Shown piece after piece: positions 1 through 10,534 of a DNA stretch of 64,000 nucleotides; the first letter of the stretch is position 1, and every line of letters begins with the position of its first letter. The position numbers and the translations under genes are program-made. Origin of the DNA: Mercenaria mercenaria (taxonomy: Eukaryota > Mollusca > Bivalvia > Venerida > Veneridae); assembly GCF_021730395.1 (NCBI RefSeq), contig NC_069375.1, positions 14,531,001 through 14,595,000 on the forward strand, written 5' to 3'. Below the pieces are notes generated by a model that was not told the origin of the DNA, did not search any database, and saw nothing but the letters and a program-made list of their open reading frames with translations.

Positions 1-128
1 AGTTTTATATAATTATCCCTTGAAATAACTAAATGAATTGTATTCAGATCATAAATTTAAATATGAATGGAATGGTTTATTTCATCAAAGTTTAATTTCA
101 CATATATTTATATAAAACAAACACTTAC

Positions 129-238
129 AGTGTATGCCAGCGGCATTGCTTTGGAATGCAATTTTCTCCTTGCGTAGTTGCTTATAGTCGGATGTATGAA
201 CAAGCAGATGTTGAACGTCTCTCAATGACAGGTTTTTA
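129..238 (-). CDS. Gene C exon 10: helix before the P domain
   Basis: 110 bp, phase 2 in and phase 1 out, acceptor TTTCAG, donor T|GTAAGT. KNLSLRDVQHLLVHTSDY matches furin KNLTWRDMQHLVVQTSKP. This is the last exon of gene C in the window; the P domain must lie beyond the left edge. Confidence 0.85.
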
Positions 239-3200
239 CTGAAATCAAAGTACATGCATCTGCATCATCAACATCATTATAAACCATTTAAGTAGACTGC
301 TTCACGAAATATATTCGAGTCATGTTCCAGAAATTGAAAGAAAAACGATTGTTTAGATCATATAAAAAGAAATATGAAACCTATGTGTAATAAGTTAAAC
401 TTAAAGGAGAGATTAAACTCCCGACACAAATTTATGCTGCATGCCATTAAAACTGTACCTTGTCTGTTCTTTAATGGAATTGAAGCTTATGTTTTGGCAA
501 CAACTTCATTAAACTTACTTTGCCCCTAGAGCTAGTCCAATCAGTGCTGTCACTTGAGCTGTAGCAGCAGAAACGCCATTAAAACCAGTAATGCATCTGT
601 TTCTAAGAGTGGTAGTGACCTGTTCGATAAAACAAAGCGATCTATTTCAATTTATAATATAGTTTAAAATTGCGGGCATTTCTCTCAATTATGGTAAAAA
701 CGACGATAATTACTTCTGTTCTCTTGCACGTATCTGCAGAACGTCTGTATAGGGCCTGTATTTTGAAAGCTGTTAAAGTCTTGTAACAGGAAATACTGTA
801 ACAATTTTCAGGCATAAAACAAACACACCCGGTTTATTTCAGCAACATGTTTCAGATGAAAGACTGGCATGTCTCAAAATTACATCTGTATTTTTTTTAA
901 GAACAACGCGAGTATTGTAAGTCTTTAATGCATTTTGGCGTTATATAACTGAAATTTACATAAACAAGTGTAATAGTTAAGCATCTAATGCAGTTATAAA
1001 AGCGCATGTAAAAGCAAAGCTATTTAAAATACATTTGAAGCTGATAAGTGTAAAGGAATTAATTACAAAATTGTAACATGTTCTCATGACAAAGAAGAAC
1101 ATTTTCTGATGCAAAAGTATCTATGTTGTAACAGTTACAACTGCTATATTGTAAACACATTCCACAGTGTTCGTTACTTACTAGTAAGTCATTTATTTTG
1201 TAAGTTTTTTCAGATCTGTTCCTTATTTGCCAATTCGAACTATTTTAAAATCGTTTTACAGCTGTAAATTGAAATCGACAAATAAAATCAATGTTGACTA
1301 GTTCTGAACAAAAATACACATCTTTTAAAACTGTAAAATTTCACACTGGCATCACTGAGTCGATAACAGATTCCGTAGCTAAGTCTATCAACAAACGTAA
1401 CCCGAATGATGTTTTAAGGGGGAGTTTTCCAGAGTTCATAACATTCGGTTGGTCGCTTATGGTCATCATACTCAGATACGTAAATATTACAAGATGTCGT
1501 CCTTGCATGCATTCGTTGTGAAATATTAGAACGTTCACACTTCGATTTCGGTTTGTTTTTTTTTGTAAACATTTATAGCCAAACTAGTATTAAAAATGCA
1601 TCTATTAAGGTTTTAATAGCTTCGTTTACTAAACAAATACAATATTATCTTAAGATATATTAGCTATATTATAAAGTATTAAAGTTTGCTACTTATCTAA
1701 GGTTTAATCTGTCACTATTTATTTATGATATGCTGACTATAAAAACAGTTTTGTGTGAAGCCCTACAAACGCGACTTTGTATGAGGTTATGACCCAACTG
1801 TTTTGAGATACACCGCATGTTTGGTGTTCAGCCCTTTTACAGTTGGACGCTACGCTTTCCTCATTGATATATTGTGTCTGACGGAACAGGTGGAGGACGC
1901 TATGACTAGTAGTTCTTAAATCCCACCATGACTGAGCTATTATGATTTCCGTCTTCTGGCCCGTTTCGTCGGGCCCTTAAGGGTGTTTCCCTTGTTGCTC
2001 TGTCTTCTGCAAAGGCATTGAGTACATACGTTTTAGGTTCTTAAGAATTGCATTTTTATATACATATATACAAGACCATTTTTGTGTTTTACATTTCATG
2101 CCTTCTGTTGCCTTTACGTATGTTAGGGTTTCACCTGGAGGGGATAACTTTTATTTACACTGTCTTGTGACTTTGGAACATGGTGGGGGTAAGAGTGAGG
2201 TTAGGTGCACCATAAACCGGTTTAAACTCCCCAGTGGTGGTTTTGCCACTGACCGTTCCAAGGCGGTGCCCCACTGTGTTCCTGTATCTGTTTGTTTTGT
2301 CCTTGTGTGTTTATTTTGTGTGTGTGTGTGTGTGTGTGTAGTGTGCGAGTGCTGTTCGTGTGTGTCTTTGGGGAGGCTGCGTTTTTGGAACGTGGCTTTA
2401 CCTGTTGGATATTCTTTCTTGTTTTTTTTTTCTTGTTTTTTTTTTGTATTCGAAACTGAAACCGCGATTAATCTTATTGAAAAAGTCAACAACGTGTTTG
2501 TAAACATTACCATTGAAGAAGAAGTAAGATTATTTCCCTCTCCTAGCCCTGACGTAAGAACACTGGCATCTGTATACGTGTAGTCAGGTACTGCTCCGTT
2601 TCTCCCTATGCTGTTAACTGTTATAGTGTAGACGTTGTTTGACAACTCATTTCCAGGTGGTCCTGAGGGTACAACGTGTATAGTACCTAAACCATGTCGA
2701 CCCTATACAAAAAGAGAGTAAGATTCGTTTAATACGTTATTTTTATTACAATCACATCATGTTTTTGTCTTTTTTTTTTAATTATGGTGTCTATTGATGT
2801 GTTAGTGACTAACGACTTTATTTCATCTTATGATCCTAAAAGACGGAACTTGGAATAAAAATGTAGGGTCTTTTGAATTATATCACGACCTAATCGATTT
2901 TCCTATTTTGCAACAAAAACACTGTTTTTACATAACAATTATTACGTCATTACGCCAAGCGTTATGGCGGCGCGCTGGAAAAGAATTTTACAAAAGCAGG
3001 CAAATTGTCTGTGGATGTTGTCAAGGATGTCCATAATAATCCTTCAAAGTTGATACTATGTTTGAATCAAAATAATACATCGCAAAAAGTGATTTTCTTT
3101 TGAATATAGTCATTGTTAAGAATTAAGATGGGAATTAATTATCACCAGGGCGCGTGTGAACGACTGATTTGGCTTGATTCTACGAAACACCACTGTTTGT

Positions 3201-6200
3201 GATGTGTTATTGCTTAAACAATATACAACATACTCGATTAGTATTCTGTAAACAGTGACAGATCGGCATAAAGATAAATTTGCTATGATGTTGCCGAGGC
3301 CTTATACTAAAAGTAAATATCGCTCGGCAGATATTTGAAAGTGGTTGATGGGAGATTTTGGCTAATTGTTTGTGTCATTTTCATATAATTATAAATGTAG
3401 ATTTCATTTTAGATTGTGTAGCTTTTTGGATCACAGGGTTTGATCCCCGTACGAGGCGTTTGTTCTCCATAATAACTGATAAAAGACAATGTGTCTGATA
3501 TCGTTCCTCCTCCATCTCTGACACATGTAGGGACGTAGGCAGATACTTGTGGAGAACATTTAAGTATTTGAACAGAATCCAGGAAAAGTGCTTATTATAA
3601 TAAGTTCACTACCTGTCGTTACATTCCTGAAATACTGTTGATAACGGTGCTAACTCAAAGCAGACAAAAGCAAACAAAACACTGGAGATTACAAGCAAGG
3701 TGGTGTGTACTATTAACCGTTAATATTTTCTTCGCATGACCGCTGTACAGCAGCGCGCTACTGTCTACCTTACGTATTTGCTATATTCCTGTTATCTTAT
3801 GACTTGCATTATGTACCTTGCTACGTACATTGGTGTAGAAATTTACTTGTAAGGGGACATAATTATTATATGTTTTCAATGTCATAAATCAGTTTATGGC
3901 ATTTATAACGATTTTCCAATTATATTTCCCATAGTATCTTTTGACATAAAATGGGGAAAATAAATTCAGAAATGAAAATGTCTTAGACCCATGAATTTTA
4001 AAGAGGGTTTCAAAGAAACAAGAGACGAACAGATTCTGCAATGTTTGAAGTGATAATTAAAACCGAAAACTCTGCTATAGAAAATACGAATAAACAATTG
4101 TATGACTTACATGCTTTGCCCCGTAACTAACTGCATCTCGAGTAGCTAAATCTAACGTGTCAAATGGTTTTGTTGGTGCCCACGCATTAGCAAAAATATC
4201 AATTGTATCCAGGTTGTACACAAGTGCTCTTGCAATAATATCAGAACATGTCCAATGACTCGGCTCTAGCACAGGGATATGGTTGTTGAAAAGCTTTACC
4301 TTGTAGATCTTCAGTGCTGGTGAATAGGTGACAAATAATGTAGATATATCTAATACTATCAAATAAAACATATATGTAGACAATCTAACTGTATTTTGAT
4401 CTGCAACATATAAGTCAGTTTCGATATGTAACAAATTAACAGTTATCCTGGATGAACGAATCAGTCCGAGTCTTTTAAACATCACATAGTGTTGTGATTC
4501 AAATCATGTATCAAAAGATGTATCCTTTAATATAACTTTAAAATCTGTACTGCATGCAGATAGAGGACATCCTGATATTATGGTTTGTTACGCTGACAAG
4601 CACTACATTTTCTTTATTTTTACGTAGATAACTGGTATTTAAATTAATGTTTACCTATTATTGTCGAATTGTGCGCAATTCCAGCACTACATATACCATT
4701 TCCTTTTGTAGCTGCAATTATGCTTGCGACTTTATTTCCATGACTGAAACACAAATACATTGTTAAAGACCGTGGGCATGTTACAATTTGTACCTTATAT
4801 GTAAAACATTTTTTCGATTCAATGACTATAATCATTACTTAAAACATAATGTTCATTTTGCTTAATTGCATCTAAATAGTTAATTTACCTTAACCTTAGT
4901 TAGTTGAAGTAAATACTATTAAGTGTATAAATGTTTTAAAAACTTAACTTATTTTATGTTAAACAACCTTTAAGTGATAACTAGATTTACACAAATACAT
5001 ACTCCGTAAAATGCGATGATTTCTTTTGAAGGTTGTGGTAATATTCTGGTGTAACATTTGAACTGTCGTCTATAAAGTTGTAACTCAGATTTGTATTCTT
5101 AAGTACCATAAAGGGAAAAGGAATACAATAGAAAACTAAGGAAAAAAAGAACACAATAAAAAGCTAAGAAAGAAACAATGCATAACCACAGGAATGTAAA
5201 TATTAACAAAAACAAAATGCATAAAGCAATAACAAAATGCATAAAGCAATAACAAAATGCATAAAAGAATAACATCCAGTGAAACACAAATGTGTGGGTG
5301 CCCTGCAATATTACTGTAGACCTTTTTGTCGATAGATAGATGATAAGAAAATTACAACATGCTGCCACCATTGAACGCGTTTATAAGGTCAAGCTAGTCC
5401 ACTCAAATAATTCTATAAAAGGCAAATAAATATGTAAAAAAAAGTCAACAATGAAAAATAACTAAAAAGAGACGTTTAATACATATGAAACAATACCAAA
5501 TTGTTCTTTAGGTCTAGAAGCTCTGTGTTTATTCCGACATCTGTTATAGCAATAGTGACATTGGACCCTGTGTATCCTCTTGCCCAAGCTTTGTGAACGC
5601 CCATCCCATAGTAACGGTCGCACACAAGGTTGGGCTGTAAATTATATAAACTTTAAATTTGGATTGAATTATTTTTATCTATTCTACTGAGTTACTTTTA
5701 AGAATAAAAGTGATCATTCAACACGGCAAATGAGTACAAATATTTTGCTCATTTACACCAAACATTACGTGAGGAAAAGAAGATATGACTTTTTTTTATT
5801 TATTTATTCATTTATTTATTTTGTGTATCATGCTTTTTCAGTATTAGAACTAATCCGTCTTACAGACTGGCCGCTTCCCCTTTCATACTGCTACGCAGAC
5901 AATAATTCTATAGGCAAAAGGAAGTAAAACTAAGTACATCAATAAATTGAACTAATAATGTTATAAATCTAATTTACATATACATTTAATATGTTATCTG
6001 AAAAGACGTTTTTATCGATTAATCCCCAGTCTGGATCCCGATGTTTCAATGTGTTCCCAGGCTTCAGTGTGTTTTTATATTCCCGAACACGTTCCAGAGC
6101 TGTTATCTAAAACACAAAATAAGAATATACATAGAGAACGAATGTGCTTTCTAAATGACATTGTGCAATTATATTAATGCAACGCATTTTATATATTAAT

Positions 6201-6972
6201 CCTACATACCTATAAAATGCCTACATTGAAATATCTTGATTTCGAATTCCAGGTAAGAAACCAAACAAAGACATCAAGACATCTGAAAACAATTGATATT
6301 TTCAGGTAAACCTTACCTTACTTTTGTAAAGCTTTTTGATTTTTGATATCGTCCGATGTAACGTAGATTTTTTTCTAAAACCGGTGTATTCAAATATATA
6401 AGTTGATGGTGTAATCTGAAAAATAAACGTACTCATCATCAATTGTAAACATGGAGACGGTTCCAATCTGAAGGTGATCCATGCTCAAATATAATTACAA
6501 AATACAATACATATCGCATATCCGTAGCCCTGACCAACGTATAAACCGGGCCAGTCTATTTTATTAGTAAACAACACTGTTGACCCACTTTATTGATTTT
6601 AAGTAACAGGAAGTAGGGAAATTTAGGTTATGAAAAAAGCTATCCGTTACGTATTTCATGATTATCTGTCTAATGCTAATTCTTAAAATGACATTTGACA
6701 ACAGAATTTATGAACTGTAATATTCTCCTAAATCTTAGACGTGGATGAAAATACTTAAGTTTAAATTATGTACATAATATATACAGATAAATAGAGTTTA
6801 CCTTATTACGCAGTGTCAAGTTATGTGGTAACAATTGTTGACACAATGTACGTGTTTCATTCCTTTTTATTCTTAACACATATTTTACTCCGACTTTAGT
6901 GTATATTTCATCTGTCATTAAACTTAATGTTAATATTAAAGTAAAAATTGTCATTTTAATCCTGATATCCAT
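129..6972 (-). CDS. Gene C: furin/kexin-like subtilase paralog, 5' ten coding exons (3' part outside window)
   Basis: This is a split gene of the proprotein convertase type (S8B subtilase), read right to left. The coding exons are 6972-6802, 6415-6317, 6106-5984, 5634-5497, 5097-5003, 4743-4655, 4316-4111, 2702-2511, 619-519 and 238-129. All have AG/GT borders and phases that join into one open frame. The order is signal peptide, prodomain, then a catalytic domain with Asp (AITDVGIN), His (DHGNKVAS) and Ser (NGVSAAT) blocks. Exon 10 matches the region just before the P domain; the P domain would lie left of position 1. Exon lengths 123 (exon 3) and 101 (exon 9) equal those of its paralogs. 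It is divergent: there is no RXKR prodomain site, Pro sits where furin has the oxyanion Asn, and the S1-pocket acidic residues are not seen. Introns hold SINE pieces and otherwise plain AT-rich sequence. The family is secure; activity is doubtful. Confidence 0.85.
519..619 (-). CDS. Gene C exon 9: catalytic Ser block
   Basis: 101 bp, phase 0 in and phase 2 out, the same length as gene A exon 9. VTTTLRNRCITGFNGVSAAT aligns with furin VTTDLRQKC and HTGTSASAP, so the nucleophile Ser is retained in GVSAA. The donor is AA|GTAAGT. Confidence 0.85.
620..2097. other. Intron 8 of gene C, no gene seen
   Basis: AT-rich sequence between gene C exons 8 and 9. Short open frames on both strands around 1.29-1.54 kb have no recognisable content and no splice support. 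Around 1.78-2.05 kb there is a segment of higher complexity that may be part of an old repeat. I see no further exon. Confidence 0.5.
2098..2440 (-). repeat. SINE-family repeat copy (same body as the element at 8758-9246)
   Basis: This copy shares long stretches with 8940-9165 and, inverted, with 36050-36330. All carry the phrase read as GGGGGTAAGAGTGAGG, then CCATAAACCGGTTTAA, then GGCGGTGCCCCACTGTGT, then GTTTTTGGAACRTG. It includes a (GT)n run at about 2318-2340. The complete member at 8758-9246 has a tRNA-like head, so this is a partial copy. Confidence 0.7.
2511..2702 (-). CDS. Gene C exon 8: oxyanion region, Asn replaced
   Basis: 64 codons, phase 0 on both sides, donor ATG|GTAATG. GRHGLGTIHVVPSGPPGNE lines up with furin GRGGLGSIFVWASGNGG. 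The oxyanion Asn of SGNGG falls on Pro. NNVYTITVNSIGRNG matches NSIYTLSISSATQFG. The disulphide Cys and S1 Asp of furin (CNCDG) are missing. A SINE-family repeat (about 2098-2440) lies directly downstream in gene direction, so the frame stays open past the donor by chance. Confidence 0.8.
3412..3670 (+). repeat. tRNA-derived SINE, family 1, copy 1
   Basis: It has a B-box-like GGGTTTGATCCCCGTAC, then a body beginning GATAAAAGACAATGTGTCTG and ending near GAAATACTGTTGATAACGGTG. The same body recurs at 32843-33030 and 35490-35805. It lies in intron 7 of gene C. Confidence 0.6.
4111..4316 (-). CDS. Gene C exon 7: IDIFANAW block
   Basis: 206 bp, phase 1 in and phase 0 out, acceptor TTCACCAG, donor CAT|GTAAGT. 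NLDTIDIFANAWAPT corresponds to furin HIHIYSASWGPEDDG and to NLDTIDIYSNSWGYP in gene A. The acidic EDD run of the furin S1 pocket is absent. Confidence 0.85.
4655..4743 (-). CDS. Gene C exon 6: catalytic His block
   Basis: 89 bp, phase 2 in and phase 1 out. It reads DHGNKVASIIAATKGNG and then CSAGIAHNS, matching furin HGTRCAGEVAA and GVGVAYN. The catalytic His is present; the Cys of HGTRCAG is Ala. Confidence 0.85.
5003..5097 (-). CDS. Gene C exon 5: LSYNFIDD block
   Basis: 31 codons plus 2 bases (phase 0 in, phase 2 out), acceptor CTTAAG, donor GGA|GTATGT. NTNLSYNFIDDSSN matches the NASLSYDFVDDDN of gene B exon 5 and the conserved Asp-rich segment of furin. It is longer than the 68-bp exon 5 of A and B. 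Confidence 0.75.
5497..5634 (-). CDS. Gene C exon 4: catalytic Asp block
   Basis: 46 codons, phase 0, acceptor ATTTACAG, donor TTG|GTATTG. It contains GVHKAWARGYTGSNV and then AITDVGIN. Aligned to furin ILDDGIE, the first (catalytic) Asp is kept and the second Asp, a subsite residue, is Val. Confidence 0.85.
5984..6106 (-). CDS. Gene C exon 3: end of prodomain, no RXKR site
   Basis: 41 codons, the same length as exon 3 of gene B, phase 0 on both sides. The acceptor is GTTTTAG and the donor AAT|GTATAT. The stretch KHRDPDWGLIDKN lines up with the SFWPKQWYL end of gene B's exon. The RVKR cleavage motif present in gene B has no counterpart here. Confidence 0.65.
6317..6415 (-). CDS. Gene C exon 2: prodomain
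   Basis: 33 codons between TTTTTCAG and AAG|GTAAGG, phase 0 on both sides. It begins ITPSTYIFEYTGF and is followed by a basic stretch. It corresponds to exon 2 of gene B (32 codons, ILRDYYLFVNT) and of gene A (31 codons). Confidence 0.7.
6802..6972 (-). CDS. Gene C exon 1: signal peptide and start of prodomain
   Basis: 57 codons from ATG to the donor AAG|GTAAAC, phase 0. The N-terminus has a hydrophobic stretch (MTIFTLILTLSL) typical of a signal peptide. Translation could also begin at Met7. It is shorter than exon 1 of genes A (87 codons) and B (78 codons), and the rest is poorly conserved, so the start is the least certain part of the gene. Confidence 0.65.
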
Positions 6973-7440
6973 TACTACCTCTGTACGCAGTTAACCGAAC
7001 TAAACTGAAATGAGGTATAACTCTAAAAATAGAATTTTGGAAATCCAGCCTACCCGGAGGTTTATTTTTAAATACATGTAGTGGAATTCCACGCTCGCCG
7101 GGTAGTGAAAATGCAGAACTCAACATTTACACATGTTATAAGTACTAGAATATAATTTAGAGACATCCGCTGATGTATTCATACGGCGGTGCACATGAAA
7201 CCTTCTTGAAAAGCGGCGTATGGTCCCAAGTTAAAACAATGAGCAGAACTAAACAAACTGGAATTTAGATATTGGATCTGAGCCTAAATGGTCAAGCTTA
7301 GAAATTAAACAGTGCACTAACACAATATAAATGTCGTGCTGAACGATCTGAAGAGATCGAAATATAACGATTGAAGGTACGGGGAAACGTTTTACTTTTT
7401 CAAACCTAATTTGATTCTTGGGCGTTTTCCGTTGCATTCT

Positions 7441-8619
7441 GTAAACGATACCGTGATTCCATTAAAAACGGTCATGACCAACTATATTTTAAACGCATCC
7501 CACGTTTGAAATTAAACTCTTTTTTTGGTTCCTATTTGATTGTGTATTACGGGATTGGTGGTAGACTCAATGGTAGGTAGCTTCGAGATACTTCTTGCAC
7601 TGAGTTGCTTTGTCTACTACCCTGCTTTTGGGTACTTATAATAAGAAACAATATATCCCAAACAGTGATTTGTCGTTGAATAAAATCATTGTTTGGGGTT
7701 TAAATGCGAAGGAATTATATCATGAGGGCACAGCTATAAAACACAATTTCATGTGAGCACTATCTTTTTCAGTGTCCTAACTTTATAAATCAAAGAATAG
7801 TTATGTGTCAGTCAGCCAAGGACTATCACCCTTTAAGCACAGAATATTTACTTTTTGAGAACTCTTCTTTATCAGCAGATGATAATATTAACATTTTTAG
7901 TGTTCAAAAAATTATCAAAGATACAAAGCGTTTTGAGAATTGAAATACTACAGTGACTTTTGTGTCCCGACTCAACTAGATTTAGTTCTGCCACAACATG
8001 ACCACCAATAAAAATCTACAAAGCAATAATTAAATTATCAGTATCACGCCAAATATAAAGAATATGTTGTACTCTATCGTCTTACTATCTTTTCTTCCCT
8101 CTTTCCCTCTTCTTTTCACTTCAACAATATAAAATGTTGCCTAGCTTTATGAATAACACATTTTGTAGCTGAATCTCACGTAGTGAAATTTGTTAAGGGG
8201 AGGGCATGTAATAATGTTGAGAGAACTTGTTACCCATCCCTTTTGCATATACCGTTGTTAAGTATTTTATCTGAGATGTAAGTATTATATAAATTGGTAT
8301 GCAGTAAAATGCATGTATGTTTAAACCAGTAATAGTAATAACAATAGAATCAAAATAGCTTCATAAAGGTATACGGCCATAAGGCAATGAAATACTTGAA
8401 ATATATATATATATTTTTTTCTTCATAATTTGCTATGGTTATAGACTGTAACTGTTTTAAAAATATCTGTTTTTATTTACAATATCAGACACTCCAAGAA
8501 AGATAATACTTCTGATTTTTAAACAATATAGTGTACATTTTTGATTATATCGAACAAACTGAACATTATCTTACCTTATTATCTTATCACTAGTTTAAAA
8601 TGCGTATACTAAAATATAA
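7441..8619. other. Spacer in the repeat array, nothing recognised
   Basis: AT-rich sequence with only short accidental frames and an (AT)n run near 8400. I see no exon, RNA gene or clear repeat. Confidence 0.4.
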
Positions 8620-8757
8620 ATGTGGAAAACCACAGGTCGTCCAACACGACTTAAACGAGAATGTTGCAGGCTCGGTTTGATTGAACCTGTTCATGGACGG
8701 TAGTGTAAATGCAAGCTACTAGCCACGGGTTGAACAGAACTCAACATTTACACATGT

Positions 8758-9246
8758 ATTTTTTTTTTCGTTGGGTTTAACGTCGCACCGACCCAATTAT
8801 AGGTCATATGGCGACTTTCCAGCTTTGATGACGGATGAAGACCCCAGGTGCCCCTCCATGCATTATTACATCACGACCTTTCATATTACAGCTGGATGGC
8901 TTCCTCACATGAAGAATTCAACGCCCCGAGTGAAGCTCGGCGGGGGTAAGAGTGAGGTTGTTTGCACCATAAACCGGTTTAAGCTCCCGAGTGGTGTTTT
9001 TGCCACTGACCGTTCAAAGGCGGTGCCCCACTGTGTTTCTGTATTTGTTCGCTTCGTCCTCGTGTGTTTGCTTTGTGTGTGCGTGTAGTATGCAAGTATG
9101 CGTGCTGTGGGTTTCGTTTTGGGGGAAGCTACGTTTTTGGAACATGACTTTCCCTGTTTGATATTTGTCCTTTTTTCGAACCCACAGCGGTGATAGGCAA
9201 GTGGTTTCAAGTTAGCGACCTTAACCACTCGGCCATGGAGTCCCCG
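8758..9246 (-). mobile_element. Full-length tRNA-derived SINE with 9-bp target duplication
   Basis: Read on the minus strand, it starts with a tRNA-Ser/Leu-like head: CCATGGCCGAGTGGTTAAGG (A box) and, further in, GTGGGTTCGA (B box). The body follows, and the tail ends at AACCCAACG and a T/A run at 8758-8768. The flanks repeat TACACATGT at 8749-8757 and 9247-9255. The uninterrupted site exists in the other tandem copies nearby (around 7112, 10880 and 11280). Partial members of the family lie at 2098-2440 and 36050-36330. Confidence 0.85.
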
Positions 9247-9440
9247 TACACATGTTATAAGTACCAGAATATAATTTAGAGACATTCGCAAATGTATTCA
9301 TACGGCGGTGCACATGGAACCTTCAATGATGCACAGAGTGCGATTCTATGAAAAGCGGCGTATGGCCTAAACAAGAAAACAATGGACAGAACTAAACAAA
9401 CCGGAATTAAGAGAGGGGATCTAAGGTTATTTAGGAAGCA

Positions 9441-9704
9441 GGTGTAATGAAGTATTTCGACCCCCATAGAATAACGCCCCCGGTCATTATTCTATAGAAA
9501 ATGTGACTCCTTTCCTGTAAAATATTGACTTCCCTTATAAAAAACTGACTCCCTTTGAAAACTTTACAGAATAACGACCCCCGGTCATTATTCTATAGAA
9601 AAACTGACCCCTCCAAGTAAAATACTGACTCCCTAAAGATGACTCCCTTCGAATTTCATAGAATAACGACCCCGGTTATTATTCTATAGAAAAAGTGACT
9701 GCTT

Positions 9705-9744
<40 letters not shown>

Positions 9745-9899
9745 TACAACTGCTACTACTTCTACTACTATACCTGCTTCCACTAATACGTCTTGTACAT
9801 CTACCTCTTCTTCTCCTGCTGCTGTTGTTGCTGTCACTTATTCCTCTGCTGCTGCTGCTGCTGCTGCTGCTGCCGCTACTGCAACTGCCACTACCACTG

Positions 9900-9941
<42 letters not shown>

Positions 9942-10534
9942 TCTATTGTTGCCGCTACCGTACTTTACTGCCACTGCTAAGTATTGCAACTTCTATTAAT
10001 ACTAAGTTCTATGCTAGCAGTTTCTTGTGCAGTTTTCTTCTGAAGAATTACTTCATACCGAAGTTTGCAGGGATTATTGACACTGGTGTGTTTTGTGAAC
10101 GTATTGTGAATTATTTTCCTGAAAAAAATGTATACACCAAGATACAGCGTCTGGAAATAGAATACCTTTTCCCGTTGCGGAATGCTCTGATTTCGTGTCA
10201 AGTGATGGTATCTGGGGCTAATGGTCAAACGGAAGGACGGACGGACGGACGGATGGACAAGGGCAAATCTATATGCCCCCCTCCCCCGAGTGGGGGCATA
10301 AAATGCAGCAATTAGGCCTTAGATACATGAGTTATCACTAAATTTAACCAAATGGCCGGGGTCGTTTTTTTATGGGAGTCGATATTCTTCGTGAGGTTCA
10401 CTTTACTTCACGTGGGGGAGTCATAGTACTATGATCTGGAGGTCATAATACTATGACCGGGGGGGGTCACTTTTTCTATAGAATAATGACCGGGGGGTCA
10501 TTATTCTATGGGGGTCGAAATACTTCATTACACC
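9441..10534. mobile_element. 1.1-kb non-autonomous inverted-repeat element
   Basis: The ends are inverted copies of each other over roughly 70 bp, starting GGTGTAATGAAGTATTTCGA and followed by CCCCCATAGAATAA and GGTCATTATTCTATAGAAAA. Inside the left arm the CGGTCATTATTCTATAG block repeats three times with a period near 97 bp; the right arm holds further inverted blocks. The centre has (ACT)n and (CTG)n microsatellites (about 9703-9945). The long frame through this region is repeat-encoded Thr/Ala and is not a gene. Confidence 0.75.
9703..9945. repeat. Trinucleotide microsatellite block (ACT/GCT)
   Basis: Runs of ACT with GCT interruptions at 9703-9780, a GCTGCTGCTGCT run near 9848-9874 and a second ACT run at 9898-9943. 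It sits inside the 9441-10534 element and gives rise to spurious homopolymeric frames. Confidence 0.9.

Noticed and set aside
1291-1538. Overlapping plus and minus frames in intron 8 of gene C
   Set aside because: No similarity to convertase exons and no fitting splice phases.
9695-10315. 206-codon plus-strand frame rich in Thr and Ala
   Set aside because: It is translation of ACT/GCT microsatellites inside an inverted-repeat element; the rest shows no domain.
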